A DNA stretch of 10,217 nucleotides from DAOMNN01 sp050486545 (GTDB lineage Bacteria > Pseudomonadota > Gammaproteobacteria > Burkholderiales > Rhodocyclaceae), in assembly GCA_050486545.1 (NCBI GenBank), contig JBJHDM010000086.1, positions 1 to 10,217 of the forward strand. The letters are read 5' to 3'. Within the stretch, counting starts at the first letter, position 1. Each line of letters starts with the position of its first letter. The notes beneath the pieces were generated by a model. It was not told where the DNA came from, ran no database searches, and saw only the letters and a program-made list of their open reading frames with translations. Below, piece by piece: positions 1 through 5,718 of this stretch. Position numbers and translations under genes: made by a program.

Positions 1-281
1 GGCAGCACGTCGGCAGGGAAACCGGGTTGCTTCTGGTCGAGGTTCATCGCGACGATGCGAAACGAGACCGGCGCGCGTTCGCGCAAGGCGAGCAGACACG
101 TCAACAGCGTGTAGGAATCCTTGCCGCCGGACATGCACACCATGATCGTGTCGCCGTCCTCGATCATGTTGAAGTCCGAGATGGCTTCGCCGACGCTGCG
201 TTCGAGCTTCTTCCTGAGCTTCAGGAAATTGTTGGAGAAACGGCTCTCGGTCGTTTCATGGACGGCCTGGATTGTGCTCAC
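1..281 (-). CDS. ttcA: tRNA 2-thiocytidine biosynthesis protein TtcA, N-terminal part (cut by window edge)
   Basis: TtcA is an ATP-dependent, iron-sulfur enzyme that thiolates cytidine 32 of certain tRNAs in the cytoplasm. The visible 93 codons match the N-terminal PP-loop ATPase half: DFNMIEDGD at about residues 37-44, the PP-loop SGGKDS at 51-56, and NLDQKQPGFP at 80-89, all close to the E. coli protein. The CxxC cysteines that hold the cluster and the C-terminal half lie beyond the left edge. I chose a GTG start at 281 because AGGA sits 7 bases upstream, no in-frame ATG lies before it, and the N-terminal length then resembles the family. It follows the pteridine reductase on the same strand after 69 bp but appears to have its own promoter. 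Family assignment is very secure; the start is fairly secure. Confidence 0.95.
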   Translation of the reverse strand, partial: MSTIQAVHETTESRFSNNFLKLRKKLERSVGEAISDFNMIEDGDTIMVCMSGGKDSYTLLTCLLALRERAPVSFRIVAMNLDQKQPGFPADVL

Positions 282-309
282 TGCGGGATCCTGTTCGAAT
301 GCGGGAAGG

Positions 310-338
310 ATTATACGTTGGCATGCAAGTTCTGTATG
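310..338 (-). promoter_or_regulatory. Predicted sigma70-type promoter of ttcA
   Basis: On the minus strand a perfect -10 hexamer TATAAT (315-310) is preceded, after a 17-bp spacer, by CATACA (338-333), which matches the last three bases of the -35 consensus. Transcription would begin near 303, giving a leader of about 20 nt before the GTG start of ttcA. The element lies between the pteridine reductase stop and ttcA, so ttcA can probably be transcribed independently of the upstream gene. In DNA this GC-rich a perfect TATAAT is unlikely by chance, but the weak -35 leaves doubt. Confidence 0.5.
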
Positions 339-350
339 CGACCGGACTAC

Positions 351-1097
351 TCAAAGATGGGCGCTTCGGCCGCCGTCCACGGCGAGGATCTGGCCGGTGA
401 CGTAGGGCGCATCGAAGATGAGGAAGCGGGCTGTGCGCGCGATGTCCGAGAAACCGCCCTCGCGCTTGAGCAGCGTGTGTTCGATGATGGTCCGGCGTTC
501 CTCGGGCGGGAACTGACCGTCGTCGGGCCAGGCGATCGGCCCGGGTGAGATGCCATTGACCCGGATCTCCGGAGCGAGTTCGAGCGCCAGGGCGCGAGTC
601 AGTCCGGCCAGTCCGGCCTTGGCGACGGAATACATCGGATAGCGTGGCAACGGGCGTTCGGCGTGGATATCGACGATGTTGACGATCGTGCCGCCGCTCG
701 AGCGCAGATGCGGCGCGGCAGCCTGCGACAGGAACAGGGGGCCCTTGAGGTTGGAGCCGATCAGTTCGTCCCAGTCCCGCCGGCCCATCGTGCCCATTGG
801 CGTGGCGTAGAAGCTCGACGCGTTGTTGACCAGCGCGTCGAGTCGTCCGCAGCGCTCGACGACGGTCGCGATCAGCCGCTCGGGCACGTCGTCTTCCTTG
901 AGGTCGCCGGGCAGCACGAAGGCCGATTGCGCACGGAGGTCGTTGAGTTGCCGAGCCAGGGCCTGTGCCTCGGAGGCCGAGTGGCGATAGTGAATCGCGA
1001 CGGTGGCGCCGGCCGCGTGCAGGGCGCATGCGATGGCGGCGCCGACGCGCCGTGCCGCCCCCGTGACGAGCATGACCGGGTTCGCCTCGGTGTTCAT
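351..1097 (-). CDS. Pteridine reductase (PTR1/FolM-like short-chain dehydrogenase)
   Basis: A 248-residue single-domain Rossmann enzyme expected to use NADPH to reduce dihydropterins or dihydrofolate in the cytoplasm. The cofactor loop at residues 12-19 reads TGAARRVG, the TGx3RxG form typical of PTR1-type pteridine reductases rather than the general TGx3GxG of short-chain dehydrogenases. NNAS is at 91-94. The catalytic set is complete: Asp143 (IVDIH, corresponding to the PTR1 catalytic Asp), Tyr156 and Lys160 (YSVAKAG), then SPGPI at 184-188. The ATG is supported by GGAGG 8 bases upstream. It is divergent from the methyltransferase and followed by ttcA on the same strand, an arrangement I recall from betaproteobacteria. 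E. coli FolM (dihydromonapterin reductase) is the nearest well-known relative. The exact substrate cannot be read from sequence. Confidence 0.9.
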   Translation of the reverse strand: MNTEANPVMLVTGAARRVGAAIACALHAAGATVAIHYRHSASEAQALARQLNDLRAQSAFVLPGDLKEDDVPERLIATVVERCGRLDALVNNASSFYATPMGTMGRRDWDELIGSNLKGPLFLSQAAAPHLRSSGGTIVNIVDIHAERPLPRYPMYSVAKAGLAGLTRALALELAPEIRVNGISPGPIAWPDDGQFPPEERRTIIEHTLLKREGGFSDIARTARFLIFDAPYVTGQILAVDGGRSAHL

Positions 1098-1142
1098 GGA
1101 TTCGGCCTCCGCTGTTTGGGTCTTGGGGGTGAGCCTGCCGGG

Positions 1143-1149
1143 TAGAATA
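1143..1149. promoter_or_regulatory. Possible shared, symmetric -10 element between divergent genes
   Basis: The 80-bp divergent region contains one clear AT-rich island, TAGAATA. Read rightwards it gives TAGAAT (5 of 6 matches to TATAAT), placed to start transcription about 23 nt before the methyltransferase ATG. Read leftwards it gives TATTCT (4 of 6), placed about 40 nt before the pteridine reductase ATG. Neither direction has a good -35 hexamer at 16-18 bp, so support rests on the -10 match and position. Bacterial promoters with overlapping, symmetric -10 elements firing in both directions are known. Confidence 0.35.
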
Positions 1150-1177
1150 CGTCTTTTCCGGTCGCTTTCGAGTCTAC

Positions 1178-2338
1178 ATGTCCCTGCCGCAGCCCGCTCC
1201 GGATGCTCTGGAGCAAAGCATCCGCCTGGTCCGGCACATCGCCGAAACGATCGATGCCGAGGGCGGATGGATCCCGTTTTCCCGCTTCATGGAGCTCGCG
1301 CTGTACGCGCCCGGCCTGGGGTATTACAGCGGCGGGGCGAGAAAGTTCGGGCCGGCCGGGGATTTCATCACCGCTCCCGAACTGACGCCGCTGTTCGGGC
1401 AGGCGCTGGCGGTGCAGGTGGGCCAGGTCATGCGGCAGTCGGCCGCCCGGGTCATCGAGGTCGGGGCGGGAACCGGTCTGCTCGCGGCCGATCTGCTGCT
1501 CGAGCTGGAGCGCCTCGACGGTCTGCCCGAAAGCTATGCGATCCTCGAAGTGTCTGGAGAACTGCGGCAGCGTCAGTCCCAGGCGCTGAGCGAACGGGCC
1601 GGGCATCTGGCCGGACGGGTACAGTGGCTGGACGCCTTGCCGGAGCGGTTCTCCGGGATCGTGGTCGCCAACGAGGTCCTGGACGTGATGCCCGTGCATC
1701 TCGTTGTCGGACGCGACCGGGCCTTGTTCGAACGAGGGGTTGCGCTGGATGCGTCGGGAAGCCTGGCGTGGTCCGAACGTCCCGCCGAAGGCGCGGTTGC
1801 CGCCGAGGCGGCACGTCTCGGGGTTCCGCTGCCCGAATCGGGAACGTTCGTGACCGAGATCAATCTCGCGGCACAGGCCTGGGTACGCGAGTGGGCGGCA
1901 CGGCTCGAGTCGGGCGCGCTCCTGCTGATCGACTACGGATACCCCGCGGCAGAGTATTACCTGCCTTCGCGCTCGGGCGGGACCTTGTTGTGCTACTACC
2001 GGCACCACGCCCACGCGGATCCGTTCCTGTGGCCCGGGCTGAACGACATCACGGCATTCGTCGATTTCACTTCGGTCGCGGAGGCGGGTTTCGATGCCGG
2101 GCTCGACGTGCTGGGCTACACCAGCCAGGCGAGTTTTCTGTTCAACTGCGGGATTCTCGACGTCCTGGCACGGCGGGGCCCGGAGGGCAGTGCTGACTAC
2201 GTCCGTGCCGCGCGCGCCGTGCAACGGCTCACGACGCCGCAGGAGATGGGCGAGTTGTTCAAGGTGCTCGCACTGGGCAAGGGTCTGGTCGAACCCCTGC
2301 TCGGTTTCGGCCGCGGCGACCGGGTGCACACGCTGTGA
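1178..2338 (+). CDS. Class I SAM-dependent methyltransferase, COG1565 / NDUFAF7 (MidA) family
   Basis: A 386-residue protein with the COG1565 hallmarks in order: an N-terminal YAPGLGYY (43-50), GDFITAPEL (61-69), the SAM-binding EVGAGTG (94-100), LEVS (123-126), ANEVLDVMP (164-172), IDYG (251-254) and LLCYYRHHAH (270-279) followed by a conserved DPF/W-rich stretch. The length is normal. The mitochondrial member, NDUFAF7, dimethylates an arginine of the complex I subunit NDUFS2 during assembly. The bacterial substrate is not established, so the product is best named by family. No clear Shine-Dalgarno sequence precedes the ATG. The start is chosen because the conserved N-terminal region begins about 25 residues in and the predicted -10 lies 30 bp upstream. 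It is divergent from the pteridine reductase. Family call is secure; the biological role is open. Confidence 0.92.
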   Translation: MSLPQPAPDALEQSIRLVRHIAETIDAEGGWIPFSRFMELALYAPGLGYYSGGARKFGPAGDFITAPELTPLFGQALAVQVGQVMRQSAARVIEVGAGTGLLAADLLLELERLDGLPESYAILEVSGELRQRQSQALSERAGHLAGRVQWLDALPERFSGIVVANEVLDVMPVHLVVGRDRALFERGVALDASGSLAWSERPAEGAVAAEAARLGVPLPESGTFVTEINLAAQAWVREWAARLESGALLLIDYGYPAAEYYLPSRSGGTLLCYYRHHAHADPFLWPGLNDITAFVDFTSVAEAGFDAGLDVLGYTSQASFLFNCGILDVLARRGPEGSADYVRAARAVQRLTTPQEMGELFKVLALGKGLVEPLLGFGRGDRVHTL

Positions 2339-2348
2339 GCGTGTGACC
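2323..2348 (+). terminator. Hairpin over the methyltransferase stop codon, possible terminator
   Basis: CACACGC (2327-2333) and GCGTGTG (2339-2345) form a perfect 7-bp stem around a 5-nt loop, TGTGA, which contains the TGA stop codon. After a one-base bulge the stem can extend by GGT (2323-2325) pairing with ACC (2346-2348). It lies where the methyltransferase meets the convergent small gene (27-bp gap), so it could stop transcription from the left, or from both sides. There is no U-run after it in either direction, so it is not a classic intrinsic terminator and may instead block 3' decay. Confidence 0.4.
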
Positions 2349-2365
2349 GGACCCGGCGAACGCAT

Positions 2366-2560
2366 TCATTCCTGGCTGCGGTAGTACGCCGCGAGAAAGG
2401 CTTCGGTGTCGGTGGGCGCCTGTTTCGCGGCCGCTTCCACTTCCTGCAACTGCGGGCGGGTCTCGGGAAGCGGCAACCAGCCGGCCTCCAGGACCTGGTC
2501 GTCGTAGGGCGCGGGCTCTCGAATGGTCTTGCCGGTAGGGATGTCCATGATCGTCACCAT
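2366..2560 (-). CDS. Small protein of unknown function (64 aa)
   Basis: I do not recognise this family with confidence. The 64-residue product is soluble and acidic, with no membrane segment, signal peptide or cysteine. The N-terminal half (MDIPTGKTIREPAPYDDQ at residues 5-22, then VLEAGWLP) looks ordered. Residues 30-50 are rich in Pro, Gln, Glu and Ala, and the end (EAFLAAYYRSQE) could form a short helix. Coding is supported by a strong ribosome-binding site, GGAGAGG, ending 5 bases before the ATG at 2560, and by stop placement 27 bp from the convergent methyltransferase. A second in-frame ATG (codon 5) is less well placed. It lies 177 bp after the alpha/beta hydrolase, behind a structured inverted repeat, so it may be its own unit. 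Existence is likely; function is unknown. Confidence 0.7.
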   Translation of the reverse strand: MVTIMDIPTGKTIREPAPYDDQVLEAGWLPLPETRPQLQEVEAAAKQAPTDTEAFLAAYYRSQE

Positions 2561-2608
2561 GATGGCCTCTCCGTCAGGTTGTGCAGCGCAACTGCGGGGT
2601 CGGCGAGT

Positions 2609-2668
2609 CGAAGATGGGGCCAGCTTCGCAGACCAAGGTTACGGTTTGAGGTCTGTCCCGCATCTTCG
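2609..2668 (-). repeat. Nested imperfect inverted repeat upstream of the small gene
   Basis: Outer arms CGAAGATG (2609-2616) and CATCTTCG (2661-2668) are perfect 8-bp complements, extended inward by two of the next three pairs. Inside them, CAGACC (2629-2634) and GGTCTG (2650-2655) form a second perfect 6-bp stem with a 15-nt loop. Transcribed leftwards this would make a two-tier RNA hairpin ending about 48 nt before the ATG of the 64-aa gene. It could be a structured leader, an operator, or a 3'-end structure of the hydrolase transcript. There is no U-run to mark it as an intrinsic terminator. The surrounding gap (2561-2737) shows no other gene and no convincing promoter. Confidence 0.4.
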
Positions 2669-2737
2669 TTCCCGCCCTTGTCCGATTCAACGACATCGTG
2701 GGTCAAAACTTGAGTTTCGGCAGGTACGGCCGGCGTG

Positions 2738-3547
2738 TCATGCGAGCTGGTCGGCCAGCCAGTCGGCAATGGGATCGGCGACGTCGCGCCATGCCCGTTC
2801 GAGCATCACGCCGTGACCGATCCCGGGGACGATCAGGGGTTCGACTCCGTAGGTCGTGGCGGTCATCCGCACTTGCGCCGGCGGGATCAGGTGATCGTGC
2901 TCGGCGCCCATCACGAGCAGCGGCGGGCGGTGCATGTGTGCCGGATGCGGCAGATCGAACAGCGTCATGTCCCAGATCGCACGGTGCGATTCGGGCTGAC
3001 ACTTGCGGTAGTAACGCATCAGGGTCGCGTCGTCGATCGGCTGGTGGAACAGCGCATCGCGCAGGCTTCCGGGGTGCGGCTGGCCGCCGCCGAGAATGCG
3101 GTTGAGATCGGCGAGCAGGCCCGGACGGGAGAACATCAGTCCGAGTGCCGAACCCATGAGGCCCTGTGGGGGCACCGAACACAAGAGGACCGCCGCCGGG
3201 GCGTCGGCGCGCTCGAGGAACTTCTGTACGACCATGCCGCCCATCGAATGCCCGATCAGGGCCGGCGGGTCGGGCAGCTTGGCGACGACTTCGGCGACGT
3301 CATCGACGTAGTTGCCGATCGAATAGCTGTCCAGGCGGCCTCCTCGGCGGCGGCTCATGCCGTGTCCCGAAAGCGACAGGGCGTAGCACGTGTAGCCGAG
3401 GGAGGCGAAATGCGGCAGGAAATGTTCGTCCCAGCACCATGCGGCGGTGTACGCACCGTGAATGAACAGCAGAGGGGTCGGGTGGGCGGTCGGGCCATCC
3501 GGGGAGCGGGCGATGACTTCCAGGTCGCCGAAGCGGGTCGTGTTCAT
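2738..3547 (-). CDS. Alpha/beta hydrolase
   Basis: A 269-residue alpha/beta-hydrolase-fold enzyme with a complete catalytic set. The oxyanion-hole region is LLFIHGAYTAAWCWD (26-40), the nucleophile elbow GHSMGG has Ser101, the acid is probably Asp218 in MGAEHD, and the base is His245 in GIGHGVMLE. A cap region of mixed helices lies between about residues 125 and 205. There is no signal peptide, so it should be cytoplasmic. Substrate is not evident: esterase, lipase-like and C-C hydrolase members all share this architecture. The reading frame stays open further upstream, but the start at 3547 is preferred because its ATG overlaps the stop of the glutathione transferase (ATGA), a typical translational coupling, and the fold begins right after it. 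It is probably the second gene of a two-gene operon with the transferase, which may hint at a detoxification role. Confidence 0.88.
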   Translation of the reverse strand: MNTTRFGDLEVIARSPDGPTAHPTPLLFIHGAYTAAWCWDEHFLPHFASLGYTCYALSLSGHGMSRRRGGRLDSYSIGNYVDDVAEVVAKLPDPPALIGHSMGGMVVQKFLERADAPAAVLLCSVPPQGLMGSALGLMFSRPGLLADLNRILGGGQPHPGSLRDALFHQPIDDATLMRYYRKCQPESHRAIWDMTLFDLPHPAHMHRPPLLVMGAEHDHLIPPAQVRMTATTYGVEPLIVPGIGHGVMLERAWRDVADPIADWLADQLA

Positions 3548-4164
3548 CGCGGTACCGCCATGCCCCGTTGGACGGCCGGGCGTGCTTCGATCGTCGTGTA
3601 CCACCGCTGCACGTCGGGAAAGCGCTTGAGGTCGATTCCCTGCCAGTCGTGACGCGCGATCCACGGGAAGGTGGCGATGTCGGCCATCGAGTACTGGTCG
3701 CCGGCCAGCCACTCCCGGCCCTTCAGGCGGGTATTGAGCACGCCGTAGATGCGCAGCGCTTCCTTCGAATAGCGTTCGATCGCGTACGGGATCAACTCGG
3801 GGGCGAAGCGCAGGAAGTGGTGGGCCTGGCCCAGCATCGGCCCCACGCTGCCCATCTGGAACATCAGCCACTGGATCGCTTCGAGCCGCATGCGCAGATC
3901 GTTTGGCAGCAGCTTGCCCGTCTTGCCGGCGAGATAGAGCAGGATGGCGCCCGATTCGATCAGCGTGATGGGTTGGCCTTCCGGACCGTCCGTGTCGACA
4001 AGCACGGGAATCTTGTTGTTCGGATTGAGCTTCAGGAAGTCGGGCCGGTGCTGCTCGTCGCGGGTGATGTCGACGGGATGCACTTCATAGGGCAGGGCCA
4101 GTTCTTCGAGTGCGATCGAAACCTTGCGCCCGTTCGGTGTGCTCCAGGTGTACAGCGTGATCAT
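3544..4164 (-). CDS. Nu-class glutathione S-transferase / disulfide-bond oxidoreductase (YfcG-like)
   Basis: A 206-residue glutathione transferase with an N-terminal thioredoxin-fold domain (1-85) and a helical C-terminal domain. It tracks E. coli YfcG closely: the active-site region is TPNGRK with Thr9 and Asn11 in the same positions, NPNNKIPVL is at 47-55, ESGAILLYLA at 70-79 (the gamma-glutamyl binding site), GPMLGQAHHF at 109-118, and a C-terminal SMADIATFPW. YfcG has strong disulfide-bond reductase activity with glutathione and little conventional transferase activity, so the same is likely here. The ATG is preceded by a GA-rich stretch (GAGAGAG) at suitable spacing. It is first in an operon with the alpha/beta hydrolase, sharing ATGA, and divergent from the DUF2905 gene. 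Family secure; activity inferred. Confidence 0.93.
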   Translation of the reverse strand: MITLYTWSTPNGRKVSIALEELALPYEVHPVDITRDEQHRPDFLKLNPNNKIPVLVDTDGPEGQPITLIESGAILLYLAGKTGKLLPNDLRMRLEAIQWLMFQMGSVGPMLGQAHHFLRFAPELIPYAIERYSKEALRIYGVLNTRLKGREWLAGDQYSMADIATFPWIARHDWQGIDLKRFPDVQRWYTTIEARPAVQRGMAVPR

Positions 4165-4197
4165 TCCGGCTCTCTCTGCGCATCCGCGGCCCGGACG

Positions 4198-4226
4198 TTG
4201 CCCGTTGCGCGCTTGCAGGGTCTAAT
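4198..4226 (+). promoter_or_regulatory. Predicted promoter of the DUF2905 gene
   Basis: TTGCCC (4198-4203) and TCTAAT (4221-4226) are separated by exactly 17 bp. They match 4 of 6 and 5 of 6 consensus bases. Transcription would begin near 4233, about 30 nt before the ATG at 4264. This argues against the upstream in-frame ATG at 4225, which would sit inside the -10 hexamer. Confidence 0.45.
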
Positions 4227-4250
4227 GGCCCCTCCGGGGGTTGTTGCCAA
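4222..4250 (-). promoter_or_regulatory. Possible promoter of the GST / hydrolase operon
   Basis: On the minus strand TTGGCA (4250-4245; 5 of 6 matches to the -35 consensus) is followed after 17 bp by CATTAG (4227-4222; only 3 of 6 to the -10). The start would fall near 4215, giving a leader of about 50 nt. The -10 overlaps the rightward -10 on the other strand almost exactly, so the two directions may compete or share one polymerase site. Confidence 0.3.
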
Positions 4251-4263
4251 GGTCGGGGCGCGA

Positions 4264-4461
4264 ATGCTCAAGTGGGTTGTCGTAATCGTTGTGCTGGTCC
4301 TGGTGACCGGGCTGTTTCGCCAGCGCCTGGCGCGAAGCCTGCGCCTCGGGCGTCTGCCGGGCGACCTCCATTTCACGTTCCGGGGGCGTGCCTATCACTT
4401 CCCCTTTACCAGTACCGTACTCCTGTCGCTGGTCGCATGGGCCATTCTGCGGGCAATCTGA
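4264..4461 (+). CDS. DUF2905 family small membrane protein
   Basis: A 65-residue inner-membrane protein. The first hydrophobic helix is residues 3-17. A short basic stretch (RQRLARSLRLGR, 19-30) is followed by the conserved LGRLPGD (28-34), a beta-like segment HFTFRGRAYHFPF (36-48), and a second hydrophobic helix (50-64). This helix / LGRLPGD / FyFPf / helix layout is what I know as DUF2905. The function is unknown. An in-frame ATG at 4225 would add 13 residues, but it overlaps the predicted -10 and family members usually begin just before the first helix, so 4264 is preferred. It ends 21 bp from the convergent cca. Confidence 0.85.
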   Translation: MLKWVVVIVVLVLVTGLFRQRLARSLRLGRLPGDLHFTFRGRAYHFPFTSTVLLSLVAWAILRAI

Positions 4462-4468
4462 CCTCGAT

Positions 4469-4488
4469 TCGTGACGGAATTCTCACGA
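4469..4488. terminator. Inverted repeat between convergent DUF2905 and cca genes
   Basis: TCGTGA (4469-4474) and TCACGA (4483-4488) are perfect 6-bp arms around an 8-nt loop, extendable by GA/TC pairs with one bulged T. It fills the 21-bp gap between the two convergent stops and includes the cca stop codon. It could end transcription from both sides. The only T-run on the minus strand lies before the hairpin rather than after it, so this is not a standard intrinsic terminator. Confidence 0.3.
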
Positions 4489-5718
4489 TCCGGGCAAAAA
4501 AACAACACTGTCGGACAACTTCAGTGCGGCAATGCGTGCTGCGCGGATGCGTTCGGGGATACGGGTACGATCCTCGCAGGCCGCGGCAATCGCGCCCGCG
4601 TCAACCGCCTGAACGCGTGCGAGCTGCCGTTGCAGGAGCGCGGCCGGCGGATAGTCGCGGGGCTCCGCTCCGGGGCGGCCCCGAAAGTCGCACTCCGCCG
4701 CCTGGAGCAATAGCGCGAAGCGCTCCGGACGCCGGAGTGCATCCGTGCGCTCGAACAGTTTCAGGACCGTGTCCGGTCGCAGCTCGGCCGCCCGGTGAAG
4801 GTTGCCATGCTCGCGTGCGAGCAGGACCGCGAGGTCGCGGCAGTCGTTGGGCGCCTTGAGTCGCTCGGAGACGCGAAGGGCGTGGCGTGCACCGACCGCC
4901 TCGTGCCCGTGATGGGCGGGCCAAAGCTCGGGAGGCGTGTCGCCCTTGCCCAGATCGTGAAGCAGGCAGGCCCAGCGGACGGCGAGGGGCAGTCCGGCCC
5001 GCGCGGCATGGTCGATGACCGCAAGCACATGCACGCCGGTATCGATCTCGGGGTGATGGCGGGCCGGCTGGGGCACCCCGAACAGGCGATCGAGTTCCGG
5101 CAGGATGCGCGCCAGCGCGCCGCAGTCGCGAAGCACCTCGAGCATGCGCGAGGGCGTGTTCTCCATGAGGCCACGAGCCAATTCCTGCCAGACGCGTTCC
5201 GGGACCAGATGGTCGACTTCGCCATCGTCAACCATGGTGCGCATCAGCGCCTGCGTTTCCGGTGCGACGTCAAACGTGTCGAAGCGCGCGGCGAAGCGGG
5301 CCACCCGCAGGACCCGGACCGGGTCCTCGGCAAAGGCCGGACTGACATGGCGAAAGAGACGGGCCTGGAGGTCGTGCTGCCCGCCGTACGGATCGATCAG
5401 CCGTCCTGCGTCGTCGCGGGCCATCGCATTGATCGTGAGGTCGCGCCGGAGCAGATCCTGTTCGAGCGTGACGTCGGGCTCGGCCCGGAACACGAAGCCC
5501 TTGTAGCCGCGCCCGGTCTTGCGCTCGCTGCGTGCGAGCGCGTACTCCTCGCCGGTCCCGGGGTGGAGGAAGACCGGGAAGTCCTTGCCCACCGGACGGA
5601 ATCCCTGGGCGAGCATCTCCTCGGGCGTGGCGCCGACCACGACCCAGTCGCGATCCTGCACCGGCAGGCGCAGCAATTCGTCGCGCACCGCACCGCCGAC
5701 GACGTAGCACTGCATCAT
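4483..5718 (-). CDS. cca: Multifunctional CCA-adding tRNA nucleotidyltransferase
   Basis: This enzyme adds or repairs the 3' CCA end of tRNAs using CTP and ATP. Starting from the second of two adjacent ATGs, residues 7-12 are GGAVRD and the catalytic carboxylates are in DRDW (Asp21, Asp23). RRDLTINA is at 90-97 and EDPVRVLRVARF at 130-141. The C-terminal half carries an HD phosphohydrolase domain (LLHDLGKG, His253-Asp254) followed by PPELWPAHHGH. That domain marks the gammaproteobacterial-type multifunctional enzyme with phosphatase and 2',3'-cyclic phosphodiesterase activity. Length (410-411 aa) and sequence follow E. coli Cca (412 aa) throughout. The first ATG (5718) shares ATGA with the preceding NDUFA9-like gene, so translation is probably coupled; alignment to E. 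coli slightly favours the ATG at 5715. The extreme 3' end contains a run of seven T's on the coding strand. Confidence 0.97.
   Translation of the reverse strand: MMQCYVVGGAVRDELLRLPVQDRDWVVVGATPEEMLAQGFRPVGKDFPVFLHPGTGEEYALARSERKTGRGYKGFVFRAEPDVTLEQDLLRRDLTINAMARDDAGRLIDPYGGQHDLQARLFRHVSPAFAEDPVRVLRVARFAARFDTFDVAPETQALMRTMVDDGEVDHLVPERVWQELARGLMENTPSRMLEVLRDCGALARILPELDRLFGVPQPARHHPEIDTGVHVLAVIDHAARAGLPLAVRWACLLHDLGKGDTPPELWPAHHGHEAVGARHALRVSERLKAPNDCRDLAVLLAREHGNLHRAAELRPDTVLKLFERTDALRRPERFALLLQAAECDFRGRPGAEPRDYPPAALLQRQLARVQAVDAGAIAAACEDRTRIPERIRAARIAALKLSDSVVFLPGS

Noticed and set aside
256..1029. A 257-codon minus-strand frame overlapping the pteridine reductase in another frame
   Set aside because: The product is almost entirely Arg, Pro, Ala and Gly, typical of a shifted frame, and the overlapping reductase is clearly real.
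1094..2365. A 423-codon open frame on the minus strand, antisense to the methyltransferase
   Set aside because: It is a shadow of a well-supported gene; the product is low in hydrophobic structure, rich in Arg, Gln and Pro, and has no recognisable motif.
2554..2769. A 71-codon minus-strand frame filling the gap between the hydrolase and the small gene
   Set aside because: It has no ribosome site and no recognisable sequence pattern, and it overlaps the hydrolase 3' end. The inverted repeats in the gap explain the region better.
3548..3871. An upstream extension of the alpha/beta hydrolase frame, giving 377 codons
   Set aside because: The extra N-terminus is Arg- and Pro-rich, lies opposite no domain boundary, and overlaps the GST gene in another frame; the ATGA-coupled start fits the fold.
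4225..4263. An earlier ATG for the DUF2905 protein (13 extra residues)
   Set aside because: The codon sits within the predicted -10 hexamer of the gene, and the family usually begins just before the first membrane helix. It remains possible if the true promoter is further upstream.
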